64,000 nucleotides of DNA, from the NCBI RefSeq assembly GCF_030445035.2, contig NC_080677.1, forward strand, positions 154,629,169 to 154,693,168, written 5' to 3'. Position 1 is the stretch's first letter. Each line of letters starts with the position of its first letter. This DNA is from Dasypus novemcinctus. Lineage: Eukaryota > Chordata > Mammalia > Cingulata > Dasypodidae. Both the position numbers and the translations under genes were made by a program. This document shows, piece after piece, positions 1 through 11,445 of the stretch. The notes under the pieces were generated by a model that was given only the letters and a program-made list of their open reading frames with translations, ran no database searches and had not been told where the DNA came from.

Positions 1-471
1 TGGTTACTGAATTGAATTTATCACTTCTCAGTTGAATCCTTCTCTTGGAGATCAACTGTCCTAACAATAGATTTATGGAGTTATATCAGTCTAACCTCTA
101 CAAAGCATAATTTTTTATTTAATTTTTAATATCCTCTTTTATCACCATGCTCCCTTAAAAATAAGCATGATTTTTTTGGGCAATGATAGTGCTGACAGGT
201 AAATTCTTTTACCCTGATTTGTGAAAGACACCCAAGACTTTCAAAAAGAAAAGTACTTTGGGCATAGTAAATAAATCCTAATTATTGAGAAGCTGCCTAA
301 AGGCTGTTTTGTTATAGTTTGTGCACAGCCTTCTGAGAGGTACAGAGAAAAAGTCAAGGATAGTTAAATAGGTTGGTTCTTCCGGTTTGGGTTTGGGTTT
401 TATTTTCAGTTTATTTGTGTCCCCAAACAAATGTCAGTTATGCTATCTGTGCTCTATTCTATATAGCTCTA
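1..471. other. Unassigned AT-rich sequence
   Basis: AT-rich DNA with no open frame, splice-site pair or repeat family that I recognise. It ends where the first LTR begins. Confidence 0.5.
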
Positions 472-1003
472 TGTAGCAGTCTGATATAGTTATGAATTCC
501 AAAAATAGATATTGGATTATGTTTGTAATCTGGTCTGTACCTGGATGTAATTAAGCTATGATCAGGTCTTTGATTGGGCTACATCATTAGATAAAAGGTA
601 TGGCAAAGGACAGAGCTGGTGGTTTTTGATGTTGAAGTTCTCATGTTGGAGTTTGATGCTGAAGCCTTAAGATAGAGCCCTGGAAAGTAAGCTCGCAGAG
701 GAAACAGAAGCAAGCCCCAGGAAGAGAGAAACTCTGAGCACAGGAAGAACTAAGTCCTGGGAAGAGAGGAACCCTGAACCCAGAGAGAAGCAAGACCCTG
801 GAAAAGAGGAACCCAGGAAGCCTAAAACCTCACAGACACCAGCAGCCATTTTGCTCCAACATGTGAAAATAGACTTTTGTGAGGGAAGTAACTTAGGATT
901 TATGGCCTTACAGATGTAAGCTCCTACCCCAAATAAATACCCATTATAAAAACCAACCAATTTCTGATATTTTGCATCAGCTCCCCTTTGGCTGACTAAT
1001 ATA
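472..1003 (+). mobile_element. Solo LTR, xenarthran ERVL/MaLR-like
   Basis: The element starts 'tgtagcagtctgatat' and ends 'ggctgactaatata'. Just before the end are a polyadenylation-type AATAAA and an A-rich stretch. The flanks 'ctcta' and 'ttcta' look like a 5-bp target duplication with one change. It shares its start ('tgt.gcagt.tgatat...ttatgaatt.c') and its end with the LTR at 1653-2284, so both belong to one family. No internal retroviral sequence is attached. Assignment to ERVL/MaLR is from family resemblance, not a database search. Confidence 0.7.
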
Positions 1004-1652
1004 TTCTATATAAATAAAAAATAATACTTATGAAACAGACTATATTTGTTTCTATTTGCTTAAAACCATATAATTGTTCCTAATTTGTTTTAAGAATTAA
1101 TAAGGCTGGTTTTTTTAATCATTATAATTACTCATGCATATTTTCTAAATTTGTCTATTTCCATTATCATGCCATAAGCAATATTTGATACTGCAATAAA
1201 ATGTCAAATTCTTGTGAGATTGTTTATGAGAGCATGTATGCTAAATAAATCACATAATGTAAAAATACGTATAATACTCTCTGTGTGCCAAATGGATTTT
1301 CAGATTGTCAGCAGATTTGACGGGCATGTTTGGGATAGTATGTCTTAAAATCAAAGCTCTGTAGTTCATATGCAATTCACCTTAGGAATGAGAGCGACAC
1401 AAGCAGTTGCACTCCAGAGTGTGGTTCACAGGGTGGTTTCAAAAAGGAGTAGCTCCAAGTCACTAGTCAGCACAGCAGATAACTCAAATGGCCAGCACTG
1501 CCTTCCCATCAAGTCCCTTCTCACAGGGGCGTCCCTCTGGAGTGCACTTCTGGGTAGGCAGCAGCGGGAAAGGATTGAAAACCTCATGACTCTTCCCAGC
1601 CCAGGTAGGAAAAGGTGCCTGGGGCCCAGGATGCGTATCTTCTCCAAGAGGG
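1004..1652. other. Unassigned sequence between two LTRs
   Basis: AT-rich, then moderately GC-rich sequence between two same-family LTRs. Open frames of 98 codons (+, 1370-1666) and 73 codons (-, 1426-1647) overlap each other. Neither resembles a protein I know, and there is no gag, pol or env similarity to suggest that the two LTRs bound one provirus. Confidence 0.45.
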
Positions 1653-2284
1653 TTGTGGCAGTTTGATATTATTTATGAATTGCAAAAGGAGATATAGATT
1701 ATGTTTGTAAGCTGGTCTGTTCCTCTGGGCATGATAGCCTTTGACTGATTTAAATTCAAAGGATTTACATTTACTTGATTATATTAAGGTTAGGGCTTTG
1801 ATTTGACCACATCAACATGCAGGGTTGAGTCCCCGCCCCCTTGATGGGCTATATAAACGGATGCTCCATCAAGGAGACAGAAACACAGAGAAGATACACA
1901 GAGGGAGAGAGGGACACCTCCATAGATACAGCAGTGGTCCCAGGAAGAGAGATGAATCATTCACCTGAGAGTTTCCAGCTGATCTTGTGAAGAGAACAGA
2001 GCAGCTGAGCCTGGAAAGAAAGGAGCCCTGGGAAGAGAGACGAGCCTTGTGCCAGTCTGCAGCTGAGATGGGAAGAAGCTGCGTCCACAGAGCCTTAAGA
2101 GGAAGAGTAAGGCTGGACCCTCGCAGACGTCACCTGCCATCTTGCTTCAACATGTGGCATGAGTTTGGTAAGGAAGTAACCTTGAGTTGGACTCTTTAGG
2201 GCTTTTACCCCAAATAAATACCCTTTATAAAAGCCAACCGAATTCTGGTCCTTTGCATCAGCACCCCTTTGGCTGACTAATACA
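1653..2284 (+). mobile_element. Solo LTR with 5-bp target duplication
   Basis: The LTR runs from 'tgtggcagtttgatatt' to 'ggctgactaataca'. It is flanked by a perfect 5-bp duplication 'gaggg' at 1648-1652 and 2285-2289. Inside are a TATA-like 'gctatataaacgg' near 1850 and an AATAAA near 2214, the expected promoter and polyadenylation signals of an LTR on the plus strand. About 630 bp with no internal viral sequence, so it reads as a solo LTR of the same family as 472-1003. Confidence 0.8.
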
Positions 2285-2392
2285 GAGGGCTAGAGCCTCA
2301 TCTCCTCTCAAGTCTGCCACAGTGAAATGGGTGCCCCAGACACAGCCTGGTAGCCGTCCTCTGCTCTTCAACTGCCCTCGCTCTGTGGACCT

Positions 2393-2815
2393 CCCGTCTC
2401 GGATTTCCAGGCTGCTGTGACAAACTCCACACAATGGGTCGGCTTAAACATTGGGAATTTATTGCCTCCTGGTTTCCGAGGCCAGAGGTCCAAACCAAGG
2501 CGTTCGCCAGACCATGCTTTCTCCCCGAAATCTGCACACCTGGTTCTGACCTGCTGCCATCCTTGGGGTCCCTTAGCTTGCATCTTCGGCTCACATCACA
2601 TCTCCTTTCTCCTCGGGGTTCCCACTGACTTCCTGCTTCTCCCCGTGGCCTTCACCTTACAATGCCTCCAGTGATCCTGGGTAAGACTTCTGTGGTTTTG
2701 GTAAAGACAAAGCGTGGCTGGGTTCACCACAGTTTAACTAAAACTATAATACCATCTTCAAAAGGTCCTGTTTGCAAAGGGTTCACAGCCTCAGGCGGTA
2801 GATTAAGACCAAGGA
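2393..2815 (-). mobile_element. MaLR-type LTR, antisense
   Basis: Reading left to right this is the reverse of a MaLR LTR: 'tttccaggctgctgtgacaaactccaca...ggcttaaacattgggaatttattg', then 'aaaaggtcctgtttgcaaagggttcacagcctcagg'. The same layout is in the LTR at 45337-46239. Overlapping open frames here are translations of the LTR. Confidence 0.7.
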
Positions 2816-2879
2816 GTCTAAATCGGAGCACATAAATCGGCAGCCCACCCTCCCTTTTCCCTTCCCTCTTTCATGCCTG

Positions 2880-3245
2880 TTAGGGGTTGGGCTGCGTGCC
2901 CCCAGAAGACATTCAAGGCCTCACCCCCGGTCCTGTTAGGTGACCCTATTTGGAAATAGGGTCTTTGAGGAGGTGATGAGCTAAGAGGAGGCCAAACTGT
3001 ATTAGGGGCGACCCTCATCTCACATGACCGGCGTCCTTAGAGGAGGAGGGAAATCTGGACGCAAAGACACCGGGAAACACCACATGGCAACGGAGGAGGT
3101 CCGCAGAGCTTCAGCGGCAAGCCATGGGACGCCCAGGGTGTCCGGGAAATCGCCAGAAGCCGGGGGAGGCCAGGAAGGCTCCTGCCCTCCAGGTTGCAGA
3201 GAGCGTGAAGGCCCTGCCAGCACCTGACCTCTTCACCAGACACGA
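2880..3245 (+). mobile_element. MLT1 (MaLR) LTR fragment
   Basis: Sense-strand MLT1A-like consensus is readable throughout: 'ccagaagacattcaaggcctcacccccggt', 'gaccctatttggaaatagggtctttg', 'ggcgtccttagaggaggagggaaatctggacgca', then 'caccagacacgac' near the end. It lies in the opposite orientation to the LTR ending at about 2815. The 3' AATAAA end is diverged or lost. The 67-98 codon open frames on both strands are repeat sequence. Confidence 0.8.
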
Positions 3246-4515
3246 CAGATTTCCCAGACCGGGGGGCTCCGACAAGGTCTAACCGCATTTCCGTCCCGGG
3301 CGCCATCCCTTGCCCCCCATGTGCACCCCCCATGTCTGCTTGCCCTGAGCCTGCCTGGGCCTCCAGTCCCTGACATACCTGTTCTTGCAGGGCCTGGAGC
3401 CCCAGTCCTCCTTAGCCTCTGACTGGCCTTAGGCTCTCACGTGACCCGCCTGGACCATGGGAGCTGCCAGCCAGGTGAGCAGAGCTGCCTTCCCTCCTCC
3501 ACTCTCCCTGTATCCCAGGCCTCGCACAGGAGTGGCCTCCCCTCCTGCCTTCGCAGAAGTAACTCTCTCTGCCTTGAAGTTACAATCAGATCATTTTGTA
3601 TTTAATATTAAAAAAAAACAACCAACCTCATTATCATTCTGTTTTTTAAGACCCTCGTGATATGGAAAACGGCAGTCTGCAAGGCATGCCTTAATGTCTT
3701 TGGATATTGTCCTTTTACAGTAATGCTCGGTGCTGATTACCCGGGGGAGGGTGAAATATATAACATAGGAAAGCAAGCATGCTCGTGCGTGTGAGGCAGG
3801 TATTTTGATATAGGATAAATTTTATTAAATGTTATTCTTTATGATGGACAGCATACATGAACTGCACAATTAAGTGTCATTTGGTTTTACTCCTTTATAA
3901 AATTCTTTTCATAAATTTGCAGATCAGGAAAAAGAAATCCCTTTGGTTCTCATGATTTGAATCAGAAGATTTATATAAATACAGTCACTCGCTATTTATC
4001 TATGCACAGGATACCCCCATATATGTACAAATGGATTTGTATTCACAAACTATTCCTGGGAGGGCTAGATTCTGTTAATAGATGACCATTCCTACTTCCT
4101 TTAATTAACTTTAATAAGACAGATTTCACATAGCAGTTTGTTCTATTAAATCCAAGTCATCTTCTCTCAGCTCCCAAATTTATGATCTCTAATTTCAGCA
4201 CGCTTTGTATTTATCAAAACCACAAAAGCGATGGCATACATTTCACAGTGACTTATGGTGGGTTGTAAAGATATTTTCTTCGTTTCGCCCTTTGGCTCAT
4301 CCTGGGAGGTTCGTGGAATTCTGTCGAGTGCTTTCTTTTGGTCTCCAAGAGGATGGCAGGGGTTGGGGTGAAGCCAGCGGTCAGCCTCGATGTGGCCGGC
4401 AGACCTTCCCCCGCGCCGAGAGTGATGGGGTACGGCGGGGAGGGGGGCAACGATCAGCAAGGCGGGGTCCTTCCCAATCGACAAGGGAGTTAACAGCAGC
4501 GGCTGGGAGAGATGG
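3246..4515. other. Unassigned, GC-rich then AT-rich
   Basis: GC-rich sequence to about 3560, then AT-rich. A 111-codon plus frame (4205-4540) and a 105-codon minus frame (4167-4484) overlap in opposite directions without recognisable domains or convincing splice sites. I regard them as chance. Confidence 0.4.
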
Positions 4516-4519
4516 GAGA

Positions 4520-4640
4520 AGCTGGCATTGGGTCATTTAATCTTTGTGAGCCTCAGCTTCCTTACCCATCACTTGGGAACAATAATACCTACCATCAGGG
4601 TTGTTGCAAGGACTTAAACATCTATTGTCCAAAACGGAGT
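4520..4640 (+). mobile_element. MIR SINE
   Basis: Core MIR wording is visible: 'tttgtgagcctcagcttccttacccatcacttgggaacaataatacctacc...gggttgttgcaaggacttaaa'. An ancient mammalian tRNA-derived SINE, diverged and lacking a clear tail. Confidence 0.75.
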
Positions 4641-6905
4641 TAGCATAGATTACATCTCAGCACTGGGGCGCAGCTACTGTTGTTCTCCTTCGTGAGGTGA
4701 GGGGGCTTCTGACCAGCTGAGCAGGCAGGAGGGGAAGGGAGAAAGGGCCCGGCTGGGCCCGAACTCGGCCTGAGTGACGCCAGTTTTGTGTGATGGGCAG
4801 TGAGCTTGGTCTCGAGGCTGCGTGATGTCCACCTGTGCTGCCTTGGGTCTCTAATGTGTGTAATGTGTCCCCAGAGGCCAGGAAGGGCAGGGGTCAGCAC
4901 TGAAGTTCCCAGCCACTCCCTTTGTCTCAGACTTTGGAAGACAAGCAGATTGCCCAATGGCACAAATGCTGCACCCTAGAAGACCTTCCACAAGGCCATT
5001 TAGGAAATCCCTGTGCCTTCCAGCCCACCCCCCACTACACTGCCAGCACCTATTCAGAAGACCCCCAGCGTCCGCGCTGTGTTGCCAGCCTGTGTTCTGA
5101 AGCATCCAGAAATACTTGCTGCAGCCCACCTTGCTGGCCACCTCCTTTCCCTGCTGGTTCTGGACTGTCCAGGTCCCGGCCCTGTCCTGCTCCACCCTCT
5201 GACCTGTCGACCGCTGCTTCCTCCATCGAGCTGACCTCTGGCTTCCTTGGCCCCTGATTGCATTGGGACCAGCCCAACCTCTCTCCCTGGCACTCACCGA
5301 GGACCACCAGAGTCCCCACCGGGTGCCCCGTGCATCCAGGAATCACCCTCCAGCCCACATCACCTTTTGTCCTGGCAGAAAAATTGATTTTGATCCACTT
5401 AAGGAACTGGCGGACATTGAGACTTTAGGATTCGGTCATCAATGCAGATACATGTAGGGATTATGTGCCCGTGAGAATTGCCTTCTCGAGGCTGTACAGA
5501 GGGAGCGCCAGGTCTTCCGCACCTGTGATTAAAGCGCAGTGGTACAGAGAGGGGCTGTCCATGGGCAGGGGCCAGCCCAGGGTGCAGAGGACGTCGTCGG
5601 AATTGGCTGATTAGACAAGGGCAACAGGAACATGATTTTCAAGGCGCCGTATCACGTCATGCAGTGTTCCAGCCATCCCTGAATGACTTTCCTGGCACCC
5701 TGTCCACAGATTAGAATATGTAATATTTTCTGACTAGTGTGTACTTCCCAGGATGGCTGGGAAAAAAATCGAAAACATTGTAGTCCCTGAAATTTCTGGT
5801 CAAATACAGCTTTGCTGTTGATATTTTGTGTATCTACTCCATATTGAGTGTTAGATGGACACAGGATGACAAGGGTGTCACCCATGAAATTGCTCAATAG
5901 CTATTAGAAGAGCACACCAGCTAGGTGAAGAGCCCTCTGTTACATGGTATATACAACCAATTAAATTTTAGCCACATCTATTGAGCCCCTTTCTGTGCAA
6001 GACAGGCCAGACCAGGTGATATGAGTAAATCCCAACTGTGTAAGACACGACCTAGGTGACTCTGACAAAAAGCAAACTGAAGTACTGCAACAACATAGAA
6101 CAGATCAAAATCAGCTAACTCAGAAATGGCAAATGCCTGGCACACGTGTTCCCGCATCCCCTTCTCGTAGCCATGGCAGACATTGCCAGTTGATCCCAGG
6201 ACTCGTTCCACTGAGGGCAGAACTAGCCTTGGGGAGTAATAAAGCCTATAAGAACATCTCCCTCGTTCACTTGTGATTCCTTCTTCAATGGAAGAGAGAG
6301 GAGTGGGATACAGCTGGGAGTACCCATTGTGTAATGGGCAGAAGCACCCACCACAGTGGAAAAGATTGAGACTTTTTGAGTTTTCAGGTAGCCAGGTTTC
6401 CAAAATAGTCATTTTTAAAAGTTATAGTAGGTGCATTTGCATACCTCTGGAACTTTAGCGTTAGTAAAAGATCACTGCTCCCCTTGCAGCTCTTTCCAAT
6501 GCCCTAGTTTGTTGGGAAGTGTGCGCTGAGAGCAGCTGCTCTGGAGGCTCCAAAGGAGCAAGCTAAGTGAAGCCACCTTAACTCATCGAGGAGTGACGGA
6601 CCCAATTCAAAGCAAACAATCTGTTTCCCTGCACATTCCTGAGCCGCTACGCATGTTCTTCCTTAGATGCTCACAGTTCTTGGTCAAGAAGTCAATTAGG
6701 ACACATGAGAGCCAACACATGTGGGCCGTGCCCCTTCCGAATGTGAGTAATGCAGGTGTGGCCGGCCTCCCTGGCAGCCTTTTGTGCTCCTTCCCTGGGC
6801 CAGTCTCAGTGCAGCCCTGCAGCCTGTCTCTACATCCTCTGAGGGAAAATCCACTCCGTGGGGCATCAACAAGAGTTGGGATAACTTGCTGAAGATTCTT
6901 TCCCA
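4641..6905. other. Unassigned, moderately GC-rich
   Basis: Several overlapping open frames up to 148 codons lie on both strands (the longest minus-strand at 4851-5297, plus a 144-codon minus frame at 5978-6412). Codon-like periodicity and known motifs are not apparent and the frames shadow one another. Nothing here is supported as a gene. Confidence 0.4.
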
Positions 6906-6907
6906 CA

Positions 6908-6990
6908 TCAGTCTTACCTCTGGCAGCTAGCACAGAGCCTGGCACACAACAGGTGCTCAGTAAGGAGGATTGTACCAATGAATGAATGGA
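6908..6990 (+). mobile_element. MIR 3' fragment
   Basis: 'gcacagagcctggcacacaacaggtgctcagtaagga...aatgaatgaatgg' matches the 3' half of MIR in sense orientation. Confidence 0.65.
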
Positions 6991-9472
6991 TGCCTGAGGG
7001 AATGGATGAAAATGCAATAGAAGTCACCATTACACGACCCTGCTGACTCTCCCAGAACTTCCTTTCAGCAGCCTGCACATCTCAGCTTCTCTGAGCCAGC
7101 TTTTTCTGAGTTCAGGATATCCCCATCCACACACCCCATATCCGAGGTCTCCTTTTTCTCCAGAGAGCTATAGGCTCTCTCCCAATAATTGTCATCTTTC
7201 AATGCCCAATATGGAGTTATTTCTTTTAGAGCAAGGGACCTTGCCTTGTCCTTGTATTGAGGTGTGGTCTGAGGGTGTTTGTATAGGTGGAGGGGGTGAG
7301 TATTAATATACTCTGTAGAGAGATGGCTCTATAGATGGTTTGTGACTTTCAGAAATTCAACAACAAGAAAGCCTTAGAAATATTGATATTGTGTATAAAT
7401 ATGAATGGGTTAGCAATTAGATGGAAATAAGCACTTGCCTTATTTCCCCATAGACAGAAGGCCTCTTAGAAGAAGTGGGATTTCATGAATTTAGAGCAAA
7501 GAAAACATAAGTGCTTCTCTTAAGAACATAATCTAAAACATATAAACACATTAATTTAGGCAGCCTTTTCTAAAGTTCACTAATTCCTTCCAGTGGCACA
7601 CAAAGAGAAGGAAGAAATTTCTATTCTGCTGCTTCTTTTATCCTTCCACCTCTTACAAATTTTCCCCCATGCCCATCCTCCTCCCCCACACATACACATA
7701 CTCAGAAACACAAGGAAAATGCAGGAAGGTCATATGATAGAGAATTCAACAAAGTCACAATTACATGATTTATGGTTGAAAAATCTATTTTTCTGTATCT
7801 ATTTTCTATTTGAAAAACCAATTCCAATAGCTTAGCTCCTTCTTACATACACTTTGTGTGGTAATATTGTATATCTCCATTCCATTCCTTGGAGCTTAAT
7901 TTTTATTTTATTTTATTGACACTGCTCTATTGGAATGTGTATCGCTTGAGCCCCCACAGAGAGCTGAGCAGGTGTGAGTAGAGCAAAACATCTTTTGTTA
8001 ATAGAACAACACCCTGGGAGTTCATGGAGACTGTAATTTCAATTGCTTTTATGAAAATTCTGTAAATTCCCATGCTGTGAATTTTGAACACAGCTTGGGA
8101 GATGGACTATCTTTAACACAAGTCAAAGATATGGTTATTTCTATGACTGAAATAAAGGTTCTGCTTTCTTTCTTTAAAAAAGAGAGAGAGACTCAGGTAT
8201 TTAATTAGAATATTTAAACTGTAGAAAACCATATTAACTTTGTGTTTGGCTCTCGTTGCCCAAGTGGAGATCTTCCTGTGATGGGCCAATGGAGAGACTG
8301 GCTTTGGGTAAATTCCTGGGTAACTCCTGAGGCAGGAAGGAGAGCTCACCACACCTTCATTTGGGCCTAGAATGACTTCATAGCAGGTTTATGGTGACTC
8401 GTCTTGGGGTGGGCACAGGGTTGTCGTCCAGTCCCAGCCCAGGTTTATGTTTAGAAGCCAGGGAGCAGGTCCCCTCACTTTGAGGAGGTGAGGCCTTAAC
8501 TCACTGTCCTTCCTAGTCTTCTAACACCAGCTGCCGGGGAGAATCTAGAGGTAAGGAAAGGGCCAACTTTCCTCCTGGTTGGGGCCAGATGCAGATGGTG
8601 TTACACTCTCCCAAGCTGGAAGGAAAGACGTAAGCTTGGTATATTACAAATTGCATGTGTCATTAGAAAAAGATGTCAGAACACTTTATTTAAAACTTTG
8701 TTTTCTCAGGTTGTATTGCCCAAGTATATCTTGGCATAGACAACTTTAGCTTCAGAAATTCCAAGGCGTATAAAGAGTTTCACATAGCCGAAGCTATTAT
8801 ATTTGGTTATATGCCACTAACACCTTTTCCCCCTTCCTTCTTTCAGAGGAGTGAAGTGATGACTGCATTTCTACTCAAAAATTCATTCTCTTCTCTTCAC
8901 ACCAAGAGTCTATTCTCCACAGGATCATTTATCTGCTAAAAGAAAAAAAAAAGAAAAAAAATGTAGAATTCACGATTGTGTTGGGAGCTTTGGGGATTTC
9001 TCAGAGAAGGCCTTCAATGTCAAAGCTTTCACCATTCTAGGACAACTTTCAGAAGAATCATCTAGCAGTCTGTCCTGGTAATCTTGTCAAATTGCTCATA
9101 GTTGGCTCATACCCATGGGCCATCCATGGCCTGTCTTGGCCCTATAGACCAACAGAGGACACTTGACAGCAGCTGAGCAGCTCATTCCAGGGGCGAGGGG
9201 TGGTTCAAGCTGATGATAAACTCTTGTCAAGTTTCAACTGATAACTACAAATTTTCACATCTACTCAATCACACTGAAATACAGATTACATATACAGAGA
9301 ATCTCCTCTAAACATAGACCCTCATGGTTTCCTATGCTATTTGGCAACATAGTGGAGAAGTAGTAAGAGGCCTTTGGTTATTTACTTCCCCAACTTCTTC
9401 ATCAGACCCTTACGGGGCCTTGCTATCCTTTTTGAGATTCAAAGGTTCTGATTGCATTGCAAATGCTCCTGC
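6991..9472. other. Unassigned sequence
   Basis: AT-rich intergenic-looking DNA with an A-rich run at 8941-8960 and a short GA tract near 8184-8191. No open frame above about 80 codons and no repeat I can name with confidence. Confidence 0.45.
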
Positions 9473-9477
9473 ACATC

Positions 9478-10018
9478 TGTGACAGTTTGAAGCCTTTTTT
9501 TGGTCTCTGAAAAGATCATATGATTGAAGCTGATCCATTCGTGTGGGCATGGGACCTCTGATTGGATTAGATTTGGTTGAGGGAGACTTTGACTGGATTG
9601 CTTCAGTGCAGCTTGACCAAGGGTAGTCTTGGTCATCTTGCTGGAGTCCTTTATAAATGGAAGACTGAAAGTAAAGACACACTGAAAAAGCTGCAGTTAT
9701 ACTGAAAGAAGGCTCCCTGGAATCAGTGGAGCTCAGAGGCATGGAAAGAGGCCCCCAAGAGGCTTGGCCCATGGAGCAGCTTGAGGCTGAAGAGACGAGG
9801 GGAGAGAAGAGCAGACGGGTATTGTGCCCTGCCATGTGCTTGCCTGCCATAGTTGTAGCTCCTGAGAGGCGGCATCTTTAAGGTGATGCCTCCATGAACC
9901 TGCTCACCCACAGCTGCAACTTGGTGAGACAGCATCCCTCAGTACTGTTAGGCTTTTAACCTAATAAATTCCCATTATAAAAGCCAACGTATTTCTGGTA
10001 TATTAGCAAACTAAGACA
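9478..10018 (+). mobile_element. Solo LTR with perfect 5-bp duplication
   Basis: The 541-bp element begins 'tgtgacagtttgaagcc' and ends 'ctaagaca' (TG...CA). It is bracketed by identical 'acatc' at 9473-9477 and 10019-10023. Near the end it has 'cctaataaattcccattataaaagccaa', a polyadenylation region like that of the LTRs at 472 and 1653. The 146- and 70-codon minus frames over it are LTR sequence. Confidence 0.85.
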
Positions 10019-11285
10019 ACATCTCATAAACTTCACTGGAAACACAAAGCCCTAAGGGCAGGAACCGAATCTTATTCTCCCAGGAGCCAGTCCTGGCCTG
10101 TTACCTCAGCACATAGAAATTGGCCTTCGTCAAGCTTGCTCATTTCCACAGCTACATTACCTCAGCCTTTCATTTAGCACCAGCAATATGGGGATTTAAT
10201 TTTGGTTCCTTTGGCCACAGTGGGTGAGAACATTGGTTAAAAAAATAACCAATAGAAGTGAGTCAAAAGAGTGATGTTCAAAGTAGTGACTGGCTGTATA
10301 AACTCAGTCGAGAGTAAGAGAGATACCATGTTGCTTTCATTGAATCCCTGCCACCAGTGCTGGGTGCAAGTGATTTGTGATTATAAACATACCAACAAGA
10401 TGGTGTGATCCCTGGGCAGTGCCATCTGGTGATGGGGGTAGGAACTAAGCACCCATGAGCTCCGCTGTGCCTGGCATGCAGCCACCCCCAGTCACTGCTC
10501 CCCTTCGGCTCCACAGGAAGGAAAGCAACATCAGGCACTGGATGGAAGAGGAGTTGTGTGTTCGGAGTTGGCAAGCTGGGTCAAGTTGAGAGCTGCCCTG
10601 AAAGAGTCCTGGACCTCGGGGAAGTCATTTTCATTCTCAGAGCCTCACTTGTCCCCAGCCACATGAGAGGTCTGCCCTGGACCGTTCCTGGCTCCACCAT
10701 CCCGGCAGATGGATCTTCCTGTGCAATATTGCCACTGAGCTGGCCCACTGAGCTGCACAACCAGCCTTCCCGCACCAGGCAGGTCCTGGAAAGGGAGGAG
10801 CCGGGAGCTCAAGGGTAAGTGGGCTAGGCTTCTGGGAAGGCATCAGGAATACCCACAAGGGAAGGGAAAGCTGGACTGCTGGCTGGCTCTGCCTTCTATC
10901 CATAGAAGGATGGGAGTACCTGCCCCCATGGGGATTAGCAGACCCCAGGCTGGTTGGTGCTGAGGTTCTCAGCCGGGCTCTTAAAACCCTCTGCCTGCTC
11001 AGTCCTGTCTACCCCACTGACTGCAGAAATGCTGGGGTGAGCTCCTGGAAAGCAACGTGAATCGCAGTCATTTAGGTAAACAGATTCACATTTATGCCTG
11101 ATTACCAGGCAGTAAAATAACGATTATGAGTGTTGGGGACACTGTGATTGTAATGAGGTTTATTTGATTATAACACCACAGCCTGTTCGTGCATGCTCGC
11201 TCTTCTAAGTTCTTGAAAAAAAAAAATTGGACCATTATTCTCATTGATTGTCCATGTAACACCCAGTTTTCTAGAAAAAAAATAA
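10019..11285. other. Unassigned with possible MIR piece
   Basis: Around 10580-10660 'ctggacctcggggaagtcattttcattctcagagcctcacttgtccc' looks like an old MIR core in sense. A good splice-donor-like 'caagg/gtaagt' occurs near 10815, but the frame leading into it (10558-10818) is built on the MIR, so I do not call an exon. Confidence 0.4.
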
Positions 11286-11445
11286 TAAAACCTCAACTAG
11301 TGGTTCCTCAGCACTGACATGAGGAAGAGGCACTGGGAGCATTTGTTAAAATGCAGATTCCTGGGCCCTGTCAGCAGGAATCCTGGTTTAGTAGGTCTGC
11401 ACTGCTAACTAGTCACCAGGGGATTCAGATGCTTGTCATCAGAAA
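11286..11445 (+). mobile_element. MER5A-like hAT DNA transposon remnant
   Basis: 'actagtggttcctcagcactgacat', 'gttaaaatgcagattcctgggccctg', 'aatcctggtttagtaggtc' and 'ccaggggattcagatgc' follow the MER5A (hAT-Charlie, non-autonomous) consensus in order. The terminal inverted repeats are partly degraded. Confidence 0.7.

Noticed and set aside
472-2284. A provirus bounded by two LTRs
   Set aside because: Each LTR has its own target duplication, the LTRs are diverged and the 650 bp between them show no viral similarity.
4851-5297. 148-codon minus-strand frame
   Set aside because: Overlapped by other frames on both strands, low in recognisable motifs, no start or splice context and no CpG island nearby.
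10558-10818. 86-codon plus frame ending near a good splice donor
   Set aside because: The frame passes through MIR sequence and no acceptor or conserved peptide supports it.
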